A stretch of DNA of 64,000 nt from contig CAKRMH010000002.1 of NCBI GenBank assembly GCA_934364805.1, positions 160,808 through 224,807 on the forward strand. Reading direction: 5' to 3'. The notes under the pieces are model-generated. The model was not told the origin of the DNA. It saw nothing but the letters and a program-made list of their open reading frames with translations, and did not search any database. Positions 19,425-27,776 of this stretch are shown here, one piece after another (position 1 is the stretch's first letter; each line of letters opens with the position of its first letter). Both the position numbers and the translations under genes were made by a program. This DNA is from an uncultured Lachnospiraceae bacterium. GTDB taxonomy: Bacteria; Bacillota; Clostridia; Lachnospirales; Lachnospiraceae.

Positions 19425-21152
19425 CTATGATGACAGCTGCATTGCCGAACCATATTGTGCCATGTAGGTTTCATAATACAGTCCCTTCTTTGCAAGCAGC
19501 TCTTCATGGGTTCCACGCTCAGCGATCTTACCGTTTTCAAGATAAATGATCTCATCCGCATGACGTACTGCGGAAATACGGTGTGCAATGATCATTTTCG
19601 TAGTTCCCTTTAATTCGTTCAATGTTTTCTGGATCTCATGTTCGGTTTCCATGTCAAGCGCCGAAGTTGAATCATCCAGCACCAGTATCGGTGAATGCTT
19701 TGCAAGTGCACGTGCAATACTGATTCTTTGTTTCTGTCCGCCGGAAAGTCCGACTCCGCGTTCTCCGACAACCGTCTCATACTGCTCTTCCATTTTCTCA
19801 ATAAAACCGCTTGCCTGGGCATGATCTGCGGCATTTCGAATTTCCTCGATCGGAAGTGTTTTTCTCTGACCCATTTTGATATTTTCCTCGATCGTATCAG
19901 AAAAAAGGAATACGTCCTGCATAACAACGGAAATATTGCTTCGGATCTGTTCCAGTTTCAGATTCTTCACATCCACATGATCGATGGATACGCTTCCTTT
20001 GTCTGTATCGTAAAAACGCTGTAATAGATTCACGATGGATGATTTTCCAGAGCCGGTCGCCCCCATGATGCCAAGGGTTTTTCCAGGCTCAAGTTCAAAG
20101 CTGATATCATCCAGGATCTGATTTCCTTCAATGGAAAAGGACACATGGTCAAAACAGATATCACCATCTACATGATCCAGTTCCACCGGTGTTTCTTTCT
20201 CCAGAACATGGGATGTATTCTCGTAGATTCTGGCGATTTTCTTTCTGGATGCGATTGCACTGGAAAGGTCATTCGTCAGCCAACCAAGCATCTCCATCGG
20301 CCATGTACAGTTTCTGCTGTATTCCACATATGCCACCAGTGATCCGATATCCATCTGTCCTTTCATCACTTCCAGTCCGCCACATATCGTCATCGTCACC
20401 GGAAGTAAAACCGATACAAACTGGAAGATCGGATAATAACGCACCAGTGTTTTTGACTGGCGGATGTTCAGATCGTAGTAGCGTTTGTTGTGCGAAAGGA
20501 ATTTTTCAATCTCAAATTCTTCCCTTGCAAAAGCTTTAACCGTACGCACGCCCGCAAGATTTTCCTCTGCAACGGTGGTCAGATTCGCATTTTCCTCACT
20601 GATCTCCTCATAAACTGCATCCAGCTTCCGTTCCATGATGATTGCAACTGCTCCACAGAGTATCATAAATGCAAGCGGAATAAATGTCAGTTTCCAGTCC
20701 AGTGTAAACATACAGTAGAGCACACTGGCAACATGAATGATGACCTCAATGATCAGCATTCCGACATATCCCAGCGCATTCCAGATATGATCGATATCAT
20801 CCTTCACGCGCGCCATGAGTTCTCCGGTATTGGTATTTCCAAAATAATCCATGGACAATCCCTGGATATGACAGAAAAGATCCTTTCTCATCTCTGCACC
20901 AATCTTTGAACTCGCTTTATCAAATGTAAATTCTTTATAATATCCAAACACACTCCGTCCGATACCGATCAGTACGATCGTAAACAGTAACATTGGAAGA
21001 ATCTCCATGTTTCCTCCAACAAAAACTTCATTTACGATTCGTTTTGTGATCATCGGATACATCATATCAAGTGCGATCGCCGTAACCATACAGGCAATCG
21101 CAAACAGATAATAATACCAGTATCGGGCGATATATGAACTGATTTTTTTCAC
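19425..21152 (-). CDS. ABC exporter half-transporter, subunit 1 (BmrC-like), degenerate catalytic site
   Basis: 575 residues with a six-helix exporter domain followed by an ABC ATPase: Walker A GATGSGKSS, signature LSGGQKQR and Walker B ILVLDDSTSALD. The residue after Walker B is Asp instead of the catalytic Glu, the hallmark of the degenerate-site partner in heterodimeric exporters such as BmrC and TM287. The partner just downstream keeps Glu, so the two form one asymmetric exporter. The start is GTG at 21152 with AAAGGAG upstream. The leader region 21153-21600 carries attenuation signals described separately. Confidence 0.92.
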   Translation of the reverse strand: MKKISSYIARYWYYYLFAIACMVTAIALDMMYPMITKRIVNEVFVGGNMEILPMLLFTIVLIGIGRSVFGYYKEFTFDKASSKIGAEMRKDLFCHIQGLSMDYFGNTNTGELMARVKDDIDHIWNALGYVGMLIIEVIIHVASVLYCMFTLDWKLTFIPLAFMILCGAVAIIMERKLDAVYEEISEENANLTTVAEENLAGVRTVKAFAREEFEIEKFLSHNKRYYDLNIRQSKTLVRYYPIFQFVSVLLPVTMTICGGLEVMKGQMDIGSLVAYVEYSRNCTWPMEMLGWLTNDLSSAIASRKKIARIYENTSHVLEKETPVELDHVDGDICFDHVSFSIEGNQILDDISFELEPGKTLGIMGATGSGKSSIVNLLQRFYDTDKGSVSIDHVDVKNLKLEQIRSNISVVMQDVFLFSDTIEENIKMGQRKTLPIEEIRNAADHAQASGFIEKMEEQYETVVGERGVGLSGGQKQRISIARALAKHSPILVLDDSTSALDMETEHEIQKTLNELKGTTKMIIAHRISAVRHADEIIYLENGKIAERGTHEELLAKKGLYYETYMAQYGSAMQLSS

Positions 21153-21240
21153 TTCTCACTTTCTCCTTTCCGGTCTGTCCCCGCTGTCATTGGATTTTGG
21201 TATTTCCCTTCCGTCAGCCGCAACCCCAAAGAACTTTTCG

Positions 21241-21289
21241 AAAAAACAAAAAGCTCCTGTGGCAAAACTTCATCTTCTGCCACAGGAGC
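21241..21289 (-). terminator. Leader terminator 2, upstream of the ABC exporter pair
   Basis: Perfect 12-bp stem (21253-21264 with 21278-21289), 13-nt loop, then a T-rich run TTTTTGTTTTTT on the minus strand. It stands about 90 bp before the first exporter gene with no gene in front except the leader peptide, so it should act as an attenuator. Confidence 0.85.
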
Positions 21290-21366
21290 CGCAAAGCGCA
21301 AATTCCCATACGTGTACACACACGAAGACATCCATTCTTCACCGTATGAGAAATTGCCTTTTGCAA

Positions 21367-21405
21367 TAAAAAAGACCATGGCATCCAATGAAACTGCCAG
21401 GGTCT
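21367..21405 (-). terminator. Leader terminator 1, upstream of the ABC exporter pair
   Basis: 11-bp stem with one mismatch (21373-21383 with 21395-21405), 11-nt loop, followed by TTTTTT on the minus strand. It lies 37 bp after the leader-peptide stop codon. Confidence 0.75.
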
Positions 21406-21441
21406 GCAAAATCCTATCTGATATAGTCTATGAAAAAATAA

Positions 21442-21522
21442 CTATAAAAATAATGACACCGAGGTAATTTCACGATTCTTGTTGTTCACTTGATTAAATT
21501 TGTAATTCGTAAACTTCATCAT
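21442..21522 (-). CDS. 26-residue leader peptide of the ABC exporter operon
   Basis: A short ORF on the minus strand with start ATG-ATG at 21522, RBS AGAGAGGT at good distance and stop TAG at 21442-21444. The peptide begins MMKFTNYKFNQVNNK and ends with a hydrophobic SLFL; it has no transport or enzyme motif. It lies between a consensus promoter and two tandem terminators that precede a heterodimeric ABC exporter, the same layout as bmrB before bmrCD in Bacillus subtilis. The likely role is to sense ribosome stalling by a drug and so change the leader RNA fold. That role is inferred from position; no sequence similarity to BmrB is claimed. Confidence 0.7.
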   Translation of the reverse strand: MMKFTNYKFNQVNNKNREITSVSLFL

Positions 21523-21560
21523 ATTTTTACCTCTCTTTCTTTATTTTTGTTTACTAATCA

Positions 21561-21589
21561 AGTAAATCATAACTGCCAATAATTGTCAA
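21561..21589 (-). promoter_or_regulatory. Promoter and palindromic operator of the ABC exporter operon
   Basis: TTGACA (21584-21589) and TTTACT (21561-21566) on the minus strand, 17-bp spacer. The -10 is overlapped by an inverted repeat TTTACT-N5-AGTAAA (about 21550-21566), a plausible repressor operator in addition to attenuation. Confidence 0.65.
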
Positions 21590-21653
21590 TGGTTCTTTTC
21601 TCATATTTTTTCCTGCAATGGGCAGAATATGTTTTGTAAAGGAGGTGAAACAC

Positions 21654-21863
21654 ATGAGTGGATCAAACAATACAAATTCAAACAACATGGCAGTACCTGA
21701 AGCAAAGGACGCTATGAAGCGTTTCAAAGAAGAGGTAGCAAGTGAGATCGGAGTACCTTTAAAAGACGGTTACAACGGAGATCTTACTTCCAGACAGGCT
21801 GGTTCTATCGGTGGTGAAATGGTCAAGAAAATGATCATGAAGCAGGAAGAACAGATGAAATAA
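21654..21863 (+). CDS. Alpha/beta-type small acid-soluble spore protein
   Basis: 69 residues. It coats and protects spore DNA and is degraded at germination. Typical family features are AMKRFKEEVASEIGVPL, the LTSRQAGSIGGEMVKKMI region and a Gly-rich turn. The germination-protease site region (EVASEIGV-like) is present. The start is ATG at 21654 behind a perfect AAAGGAGGTG RBS; an upstream in-frame ATG at 21618 lacks an RBS. A forespore (sigma-G) promoter is expected; CATAT at about 21602 and GAATATG at about 21625 could be weak matches. It ends in a strong terminator. Confidence 0.93.
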   Translation: MSGSNNTNSNNMAVPEAKDAMKRFKEEVASEIGVPLKDGYNGDLTSRQAGSIGGEMVKKMIMKQEEQMK

Positions 21864-21868
21864 AAAGC

Positions 21869-21932
21869 AGAGACTCCCAGAACATTTATGGAGCTGCATG
21901 CGCAGTTTCGTAAATGCCGGGAGTCTCTTTTT
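21869..21932 (+). terminator. Bidirectional terminator between the spore protein gene and DJ-1 gene
   Basis: 10-bp stem (21869-21878 with 21919-21928) closing a longer branched arm, followed by TTTTT on the plus strand. The opposite strand has GCTTTTTATTT after the stem, so it can also end the convergent DJ-1/PfpI transcript. Confidence 0.8.
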
Positions 21933-21953
21933 CGGATCGATTTTGGATACGTT

Positions 21954-22499
21954 TTAATAAATAATGCTCTCTGCAAGCTTGTCGGCTGTCTTTTTGTCTG
22001 TAAAATAACTTACAATCTCAAGTGCAAATGCGATCGCTGTTCCCATTCCACGACTTGTGATCACATTGCCATCCTGTACAACCGGATCCTCAGAAGTAAC
22101 TGCACCTGTCAGTTTTGGCTCAAATCCAGGATAACTTGTCGCATGTTTCCCATTTAAGAGTCCTGCCTGTCCCAATACACTTGGAGCTGCGCAGATTGCG
22201 GCAACCAGTTTTCCACCTGCTGCAAACTCACGGATCACTTTATCCACGGTCTCATCTGCGCCAAGGTTTATTGTTCCCGGCATTCCACCTGGAAGTACAA
22301 TACCATCCAGTGTGGAAAAGTCCACCTCATCCTTTTTTGCATCCGCCAGAAACGTGATTCCATGTGCACCGGCAACTTCTTTTTTATCACTGATCGATAT
22401 CGTTGTAATATCAATTCCCGCTCTTCTCACAATATCTACAACCGTAAGTCCTTCGATCTCCTCACAGCCATCTGCCATAAAAATTCCTATTTTACTCAT
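21954..22499 (-). CDS. DJ-1/PfpI family protein (YajL/ThiJ-like)
   Basis: 181 residues, whole DJ-1/PfpI domain. The nucleophilic cysteine is Cys103 in AAICAAPSVL, with an upstream Glu in GCEEIEG that would contact it as in DJ-1, and the GGMPGT turn. Members act as glyoxalase/deglycase-like stress proteins or chaperones; the exact activity is unresolved. ATG at 22499 is preceded by AGGAGGGTT. It is transcribed divergently from the neighbouring hydrolase-like gene through overlapping promoters. Confidence 0.92.
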   Translation of the reverse strand: MSKIGIFMADGCEEIEGLTVVDIVRRAGIDITTISISDKKEVAGAHGITFLADAKKDEVDFSTLDGIVLPGGMPGTINLGADETVDKVIREFAAGGKLVAAICAAPSVLGQAGLLNGKHATSYPGFEPKLTGAVTSEDPVVQDGNVITSRGMGTAIAFALEIVSYFTDKKTADKLAESIIY

Positions 22500-22530
22500 T
22501 CTTTAAACCCTCCTGCCTCTGATTAATTGC

Positions 22531-22579
22531 TATTTACAGTATAAGGCAATTTGCGTCAATTTTCCAGATAATATATAAT
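22531..22579. promoter_or_regulatory. Overlapping divergent promoters
   Basis: Plus strand: TTGCGT (22551-22556), 17 bp, TATAAT (22574-22579) for the gene at 22632. Minus strand: TTGACG (22554-22559), 17 bp, TAAATA (22531-22536) for the DJ-1 gene. The two -35 boxes overlap, so the two promoters probably compete. Confidence 0.6.
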
Positions 22580-22631
22580 GTACGCAAAAGCAAACGTGAA
22601 CCGTCACATCATGAAAGGGGATTCAAATCGT

Positions 22632-23198
22632 ATGAAGAAATTAGTTGTGATTTTTCCGGGAATCGGTTATCACTGTGACAAACCACTGTTATATTACAGT
22701 CGTAAGCTCGCAGCAGAACTTGGTTATGAAACCGCTATTCCATTACAATATACATTTTCCGGTGGAAATATCCGTGGCAACGCAGCCAAAATGCAGGAAG
22801 CATTTGACAGTCTGTATGAACAGGCCGAAACATCACTCTCCACTATTGACTGGAGCAGCTACGATGATATCCTTTTTCTCTCGAAAAGTGTGGGAACAAT
22901 CATTTCCAGCGCATATGCCAAGAAGCATTCGGTTCCATGCCACCAGATCCTGTATACACCCCTGGAGCAGACTTACCTTTTTGCACCAACGGACAGTATC
23001 GCTTTTATCGGTAAAAAAGATCCCTGGAGCGATGTAGAAAAAGTCATTCTTACCAGTCAAGAGCAGACGGTTCCCATCTATACCTATGATGACGCCAATC
23101 ATTCCCTGGAAACTCCGGACACTATGCAGAATCTGGAAATTTTAAAGGATGTAATGAAAATCTCAAAAGAATCTATACTTACATGGAGGAACAAATAA
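22632..23198 (+). CDS. Small alpha/beta-hydrolase-like protein
   Basis: 188 residues, cytoplasmic. The pattern fits a minimal alpha/beta hydrolase: strand LVVIFPGIGYHCDKPLLYY, a nucleophile elbow SKSVGT (about residue 88), an acidic GKKDPW turn and a late His in DDANHSLE. No close named family is recognised, and the substrate is unknown. I chose ATG at 22632 (MKKLVVIFPG) because AAGGGG lies upstream and the protein fold starts there; in-frame starts at 22578 and 22611 are less likely. The stop overlaps the next gene's ATG (TAATG), so translation is probably coupled. Confidence 0.75.
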   Translation: MKKLVVIFPGIGYHCDKPLLYYSRKLAAELGYETAIPLQYTFSGGNIRGNAAKMQEAFDSLYEQAETSLSTIDWSSYDDILFLSKSVGTIISSAYAKKHSVPCHQILYTPLEQTYLFAPTDSIAFIGKKDPWSDVEKVILTSQEQTVPIYTYDDANHSLETPDTMQNLEILKDVMKISKESILTWRNK

Positions 23199-23644
23199 TG
23201 GAAATCGAACGTAAATTTTTAGTAAAAAAGACTCCGGAAAATCTGGAGTCTTATCCATGCAAAAAAATTGCACAGGGTTATTTAAATACCAATCCCATCG
23301 TGCGGATTCGAAGATCCAACGACGAGTATTATCTGACCTATAAAGGAAAAGGCCTGATGGTCCGTGAAGAATACAATCTTCCATTAAACAAGGAATCCTT
23401 TGAACACATGGTAACAAAGATCGATGGTCTTCTGATTGAAAAAAGCCGTTATCTGATTCCTTTAAAAGACGGACTTACCGCTGAACTTGATGTTTTTGAA
23501 GGTTCCCTTGCACCTCTTCTGCTCGTTGAAGTAGAATTTGATTCCGTCGAAGCAGCCGAGGCATTTACCGCACCAGACTGGTTTGGAGAAGATGTCACCA
23601 ATTCCGGAAAATATCACAACAGTAACCTTTCCAAACTAGCGTAA
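23198..23644 (+). CDS. CYTH domain protein
   Basis: 148 residues. It begins MEIERKFLVKK, the ExExK signature of CYTH/triphosphate tunnel metalloenzymes, followed by alternating charged strands (RIRRSNDEYYLTYKGKG, ELDVFEGSL, LLLVEVEFDS) that line the tunnel. Members hydrolyse tripolyphosphate or nucleoside triphosphates; the substrate here is not known. The start at 23198 has GGAGGA at 7 nt; an in-frame ATG at 23183 lies inside the RBS region. It overlaps the preceding hydrolase-like gene by 1 nt and the convergent DUF1653 gene by 9 bp. Confidence 0.92.
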   Translation: MEIERKFLVKKTPENLESYPCKKIAQGYLNTNPIVRIRRSNDEYYLTYKGKGLMVREEYNLPLNKESFEHMVTKIDGLLIEKSRYLIPLKDGLTAELDVFEGSLAPLLLVEVEFDSVEAAEAFTAPDWFGEDVTNSGKYHNSNLSKLA

Positions 23645-24250
23645 ACGGTTTGCCGATTCATATTTCTGTTTCGTGCGGAGCGCCATTTTCAGGGCATCAT
23701 AACGATTCATAAGATCCCCCTCCGGAATGACAACATCCATAACGACTGCAATATCATCAACCAGTTTGTCGGTAATGCAGTCTCGCATGGACACCAGCAC
23801 ATTGTATTTCTCATCAAAAGTTTCTGCATCCAGATATTCCATCAGTTTCGGATCCGGGCGTTCTTCGTCCGGATTCTCTGCCTGGATTCCAGTTTCCTGT
23901 TGCTTAGCAACGTTTTCTGAATCAGACTGTTGTTCTGCAGCATTCTCTGAATCAGACCGTATTTCCACTATTCCGGTATTGTCCTCTTCTTCCACGCAAT
24001 GCCACGTTCCATCTGCATTCATTTCCACTCTTGTAAAACGATATTTCTGTTTCACGTCTGGATATTTATTATGATCCACTTCACTGACAAACATGGCAAG
24101 TGGTCTTGCATACATGCCAAAACCACCATACAATGCCTGATAGATCACAAGAGGTTCCTTCGTCTCAGAATGTGTTGCAATTCCGATGATCTGATATAGT
24201 TTATTCTTAAAATGGCGATAAATCTCCCCATTCTTTGGTACTCGTTCCAT
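23636..24250 (-). CDS. DUF1653 domain protein with Glu/Gln-rich linker
   Basis: 204 residues. Residues 1-75 form a DUF1653 domain (GEIYRHFKNKLYQIIGIATH, then QALYGGFGMYARPLAMF), common in Firmicutes with unknown function. A linker (about 95-130) contains an imperfect tandem repeat of a ten-residue unit, SDSENAAEQQ and SDSENVAKQQ, encoded by 30-bp DNA repeats around 23896-23970. The C-terminal part is a separate helical domain. ATG at 24250 follows GGAGACAT. It begins 11 bp after the membrane-anchored gene upstream, so they are likely cotranscribed. Confidence 0.85.
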   Translation of the reverse strand: MERVPKNGEIYRHFKNKLYQIIGIATHSETKEPLVIYQALYGGFGMYARPLAMFVSEVDHNKYPDVKQKYRFTRVEMNADGTWHCVEEEDNTGIVEIRSDSENAAEQQSDSENVAKQQETGIQAENPDEERPDPKLMEYLDAETFDEKYNVLVSMRDCITDKLVDDIAVVMDVVIPEGDLMNRYDALKMALRTKQKYESANRLR

Positions 24251-24261
24251 ATTATGTCTCC

Positions 24262-24744
24262 TTATTCTGTCATCGTATAAGAATTCAGCATATCCATCGC
24301 TTCCCCAAGGAAATCTCTTCCGAATTCAAGATTGACCGGATAGCCGGTAACCATTAAATCCTCAATATCTTTCATCAGAGAAGCGTTTTCCATGTCCACA
24401 CTGGCTTCTTTCTTTGCCTCTGCGTGTAACGGAGCACTCGTCAGTTCCTTACCACACTGCACCTCATGAAGTTCATCCTCCACATACTGGTCTGCATTCT
24501 GATTTGCCCTTGCCAGAATATCCGGAATCTTCGTCTCCTGCTTTGTGCCTGTTGTCGCAGCTTTCTGTGCTGTCTGATGATTCCGTCTGTCTCCGTACTT
24601 TGCCGCCAGCTTCGCCTTCAGTTCCTCCTGTGAAGGACTTGTATAGGTATTCTTTTTATTGGTTCTTTGGGCATTTTCTGCTTTTTTCTTGTTGATATTA
24701 ACAAGAAACACAATGATAATAATAACCCAGATCAATCCACCCAT
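24262..24744 (-). CDS. Unknown protein with N-terminal membrane anchor
   Basis: 160 residues: a single N-terminal helix (MGGLIWVIIIIVFLVNINKK, residues 1-18) then a charged, Lys/Gln/Glu-rich, mostly helical cytoplasmic region and a small C-terminal segment ending LNSYTMTE. No family is recognised. The start at 24744 has a strong GGGGG-type RBS. Gene order suggests cotranscription with the DUF1653 gene, 11 bp downstream. Confidence 0.65.
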   Translation of the reverse strand: MGGLIWVIIIIVFLVNINKKKAENAQRTNKKNTYTSPSQEELKAKLAAKYGDRRNHQTAQKAATTGTKQETKIPDILARANQNADQYVEDELHEVQCGKELTSAPLHAEAKKEASVDMENASLMKDIEDLMVTGYPVNLEFGRDFLGEAMDMLNSYTMTE

Positions 24745-24815
24745 GGATTTTCCCCCTTTTATAACTTTTTCATATCCATTGTAGCTGATTTACCTGCATT
24801 CGTACAGTAAATTTA

Positions 24816-25946
24816 TCATGGTTCAAATGTACGCACTGCATCCACAAGCAGATCACGAATCGGAAGATGCTGCGGGCAATGCCCTTCACATTTTCCACAC
24901 CGGATACAGTCGCTGGCCTTTCCATGATCCGTTACTGCATTATGATATTTTCCTCTGGAAATTGCATTCACTCCAAACTGTACCGACATATTATATGCAG
25001 AAAATACCTCCGGAATCACGATCTTCTTCGGACATCCATCCACACAATACTGGCAGGACGTACATGGAATCGTTGGAAGCTTATCCAGTTCTTCACGGAC
25101 ACGCACGATCGCATGCTTCTCTTTATCCGAAAGTGGCACAAAATCCTTCATGTATGAAGTATTATCTGCAAGCTGCTCCTTTGTGGACATTCCACTGAGC
25201 ACCAGCATGACCTGATCAAGCGATGCCGCAAAACGGATCGCATACGATGCAAAGGACGCCTGTTCATCCAGCTCTTTTAATACTTCTGCGGATCTGCCGA
25301 TCAGGTTCGCAAGTGTTCCACCTTTCACCGGTTCCATTACGATCACAGGGATTCCATATTTTACTGCTGTTTCATAGCATTTACGTGATTGTACGATGTC
25401 CGATTCCCAGTCATAATAGTTGATCTGGAGCTGTACAAATTCTATCTCAGGGTGACGGCTTAATGTCTCATCTAAAACATCTGCGGAATCATGAAAAGAA
25501 AATCCGATGTGTTTCGCTCTTCCATCTGCTTTGATCTTCTTTGCAAATTCAAATCCACCATTTGCTTCGATCGTCAGGATCCTCTCTTTGTCAAGCGCAT
25601 GCAGCAGGTAAAAATCAAAATAATCTACTCCACAACGCTCTAACTGTCTCTGAAAGATCGGTTCATAATCTGTTTCACTTTTCACCAGCCATACTGGCAT
25701 TTTATCTGCAAGGAAAAACTGATCTCTGTCGTAGCGTTCCACCAGACAACGCCTTACCGCTTCCTCTGATTGTTCCTTATGATATGGATAAGCCGTGTCA
25801 AAATACTGAAAGCCCTGTTCCATATAGGAATCGATCATCTCACAGAATGTCTGATCATCGATCTTATCCTGCTCTCCGTCAAGTACCGGAAGCCGCATAC
25901 ATCCAAACCCCAGTTTCTTTTTCATCAAATCCTTTAATTCACTCAT
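24816..25946 (-). CDS. Aldo/keto reductase with C-terminal [4Fe-4S] ferredoxin module
   Basis: 376 residues. The N-terminal TIM barrel has AKR features: GFGCMRLPV, FDTAYPYH (catalytic Tyr), LADKMPVW (Lys) and FYLLHALD (His). The C-terminal 80 residues carry two cysteine clusters, CTSCQYCVDGCPKK and CIRCGKCEGHCPQ, typical of the anaerobe-specific 4Fe-4S aldo/keto reductase group. Substrate and electron donor are unknown. ATG at 25946 has AGGGAGG upstream. It is followed 71 bp later by the membrane-anchored unknown gene. Confidence 0.92.
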   Translation of the reverse strand: MSELKDLMKKKLGFGCMRLPVLDGEQDKIDDQTFCEMIDSYMEQGFQYFDTAYPYHKEQSEEAVRRCLVERYDRDQFFLADKMPVWLVKSETDYEPIFQRQLERCGVDYFDFYLLHALDKERILTIEANGGFEFAKKIKADGRAKHIGFSFHDSADVLDETLSRHPEIEFVQLQINYYDWESDIVQSRKCYETAVKYGIPVIVMEPVKGGTLANLIGRSAEVLKELDEQASFASYAIRFAASLDQVMLVLSGMSTKEQLADNTSYMKDFVPLSDKEKHAIVRVREELDKLPTIPCTSCQYCVDGCPKKIVIPEVFSAYNMSVQFGVNAISRGKYHNAVTDHGKASDCIRCGKCEGHCPQHLPIRDLLVDAVRTFEP

Positions 25947-25985
25947 ACTCTTTTCCTCCCTATCTGGCTGTTTTCCCGTAATCTT

Positions 25986-26741
25986 TTAGCGAAGCGGTGC
26001 AAGAATTGCATCCGCACGCTCCTCCGGGGTCTTATTCTCTCCCTGTTCATTGTAAAATCCGGCCGGCAGATCTGCCTGATGCCGTTTCAAAATCCCGCCA
26101 AATCTTGGCTGGCCTCCTGCGGTCTGATCCGCATATGTAATCGCTGTAATCAACTGCTTCCGAATCGGTCTTAAAAAGTCTGCCTCATAAAGACTTCCGA
26201 TCTTACGCATTTTCTCCGAATAAGGAAGATCCGACAGATCCTCTGCCGAGCGGTCTGTCTCATAAAATCCCAGATGGTAAAAATCTGGTGTCTCTCTCCC
26301 CAGTATCTCCTGATTCAAAGCCGACAGATTCTCTACTTCACTCTGGAAAATAATCTTATCGCATTCCTTCTGTCCAAGTTCAATAACCGAGTGGTATGTC
26401 AGATGGTATTCCTGATTTTCACGGCTGACAAGAAATTCATGTTCATAACTTCCATCCATCTGCCGGAGTTTACCGGTGATCGCAGCAATTTCTTCTTTAC
26501 ACTGTCTGCTCTGCCACACTTCTTCCACAACCACCTGTTCCAGCTTTGCTGCATATTTCTGGATCTCTTCCAGGTTCGCCCTTGCCTGAATGTAGCTGTC
26601 CTTCGTGGCAGTGGTCTGTTTTTTTACCTTTTCATATAATTTAAGCCATGCACGTACTACCGACATATCACAGTCGGCAGTCTGCATGGCTTTTTTTATA
26701 AGTTTCAGTTCTTCATCAAATTGATCTGTCAAAAGAATCAT
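25986..26741 (-). CDS. Unknown helical protein
   Basis: 251 residues, soluble. A long N-terminal coiled-coil-like region (about 10-90: LKLIKKAMQTADCDMSVV, then KVKKQTTATKDSY) precedes a mixed region with YHLTYHSVIELGQKE, and a C-terminal helical part ending AILAPLR. I recognise no family. Start at 26741 with AAAAGGG upstream. It begins 33 bp after oppF and is separated only by a weak hairpin, so it may be read from the opp transcript. Confidence 0.65.
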   Translation of the reverse strand: MILLTDQFDEELKLIKKAMQTADCDMSVVRAWLKLYEKVKKQTTATKDSYIQARANLEEIQKYAAKLEQVVVEEVWQSRQCKEEIAAITGKLRQMDGSYEHEFLVSRENQEYHLTYHSVIELGQKECDKIIFQSEVENLSALNQEILGRETPDFYHLGFYETDRSAEDLSDLPYSEKMRKIGSLYEADFLRPIRKQLITAITYADQTAGGQPRFGGILKRHQADLPAGFYNEQGENKTPEERADAILAPLR

Positions 26742-26744
26742 CCC

Positions 26745-26772
26745 TTTTAAAAATGTTACGATAACTTCGTAA
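26745..26772 (-). terminator. Weak terminator after oppF
   Basis: 6-bp AT-rich stem (26756-26761 with 26767-26772), 5-nt loop, then CATTTTTAAAA on the minus strand. Likely only partly effective. Confidence 0.35.
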
Positions 26773-26774
26773 TA

Positions 26775-27776
26775 TTATTTCTCATCGTACAAATGACATT
26801 TTACCACATGTCCATTACCCATGTCACGTGCTTTAGGATCTTCTTTTTTACAAATCTCCATACACTTCTCACATCTTGTATGGAATTTACATCCAGCCGG
26901 TGGATTGGCCGGTGAAGGAATATCACCCTTTAAGATGATACGCTCTTTCTTATAATCCGGGTCCGGCATTGGAATTGCAGAGAACAATGCCTGTGTATAC
27001 GGATGCAATGGCTTGGCAAAAATATCCTCTGTCTTACCAGTCTCGACAAGTCCGCCCAGGTACATAACACCTACAGTATCTGAAATATGCTCTACAACCG
27101 AAAGGTCATGTGAGATAAACAGATAGGTCAGATTACGTTTTTCCTGAAGTTCACGGAGCAGGTTAATGATCTGTGCCTGAATGGAAACATCCAGCGCTGA
27201 TACCGGCTCATCACATACTACGAATTCCGGGTTCAGAGCAAGTGCACGTGCGATACAGATACGCTGTCTCTGTCCACCAGAGAACTCATGTGGATAACGG
27301 TCTTTATGGTATTCCTGAAGTCCACAGTCTTTCATGACTTTTGTTACATAATCATCATATTCCTCTTTGGATACAAGGCCATGCTCACGAACAGCCTCTC
27401 CAATGATCTCTCCGATCGGCAGACGCGGTGAAAGTGAAGAATATGGATCCTGGAAGATGATCTGCATTTTTGTACGCAGTTCCCTTAATTTCTTTTTATC
27501 ATATGTTCCGATGTCTTCTCCATTAAACATAACAGTTCCATCTGTCTTATCAATAAGACGAAGGATCGTACGTCCTGTTGTAGATTTACCACATCCGGAC
27601 TCTCCTACGAGTCCCATGGTGGTACCTCTTTTGATGGAAAAAGAAACATCATCTACGGCTTTTACATTTCCCGTAACGCCACCGAAAAATCCGCCTTTGA
27701 TTGGGAAATATTTCTTTAAGTGAGACACCTCGAGAATGTTATCCGGATCGTGAACAAGCTTATCATTATTGCTCAT
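26775..27776 (-). CDS. oppF: Oligopeptide ABC transporter ATP-binding protein OppF
   Basis: 333-residue ABC ATPase: Walker A GLVGESGCGKSTT, signature LSGGQ-type FSGGQRQR, Walker B FVVCDEPVSALD, H-loop FISHDLS, and the C-terminal oligopeptide-transporter extension with a Cys motif CKFHTRCEKCMEICKKE, which in OppF/DppF proteins binds an Fe-S cluster. It pairs with OppD, whose gene it overlaps by 11 bp, to drive peptide uptake through OppB and OppC. Confidence 0.95.
   Translation of the reverse strand: MSNNDKLVHDPDNILEVSHLKKYFPIKGGFFGGVTGNVKAVDDVSFSIKRGTTMGLVGESGCGKSTTGRTILRLIDKTDGTVMFNGEDIGTYDKKKLRELRTKMQIIFQDPYSSLSPRLPIGEIIGEAVREHGLVSKEEYDDYVTKVMKDCGLQEYHKDRYPHEFSGGQRQRICIARALALNPEFVVCDEPVSALDVSIQAQIINLLRELQEKRNLTYLFISHDLSVVEHISDTVGVMYLGGLVETGKTEDIFAKPLHPYTQALFSAIPMPDPDYKKERIILKGDIPSPANPPAGCKFHTRCEKCMEICKKEDPKARDMGNGHVVKCHLYDEK

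Noticed and set aside
21149..21409. 86-codon frame on the minus strand ending with a 4-bp overlap on the first ABC exporter gene.
   Set aside because: It starts with TTG without a convincing RBS and runs straight through one terminator stem and part of another; the well-formed 26-codon leader ORF upstream is the better gene.
23896..23970. Tandem 30-bp DNA repeat considered as a CRISPR or regulatory repeat.
   Set aside because: It is in frame inside the DUF1653 gene and encodes a repeated Ser/Glu/Gln-rich linker; there are only two units and no spacers.
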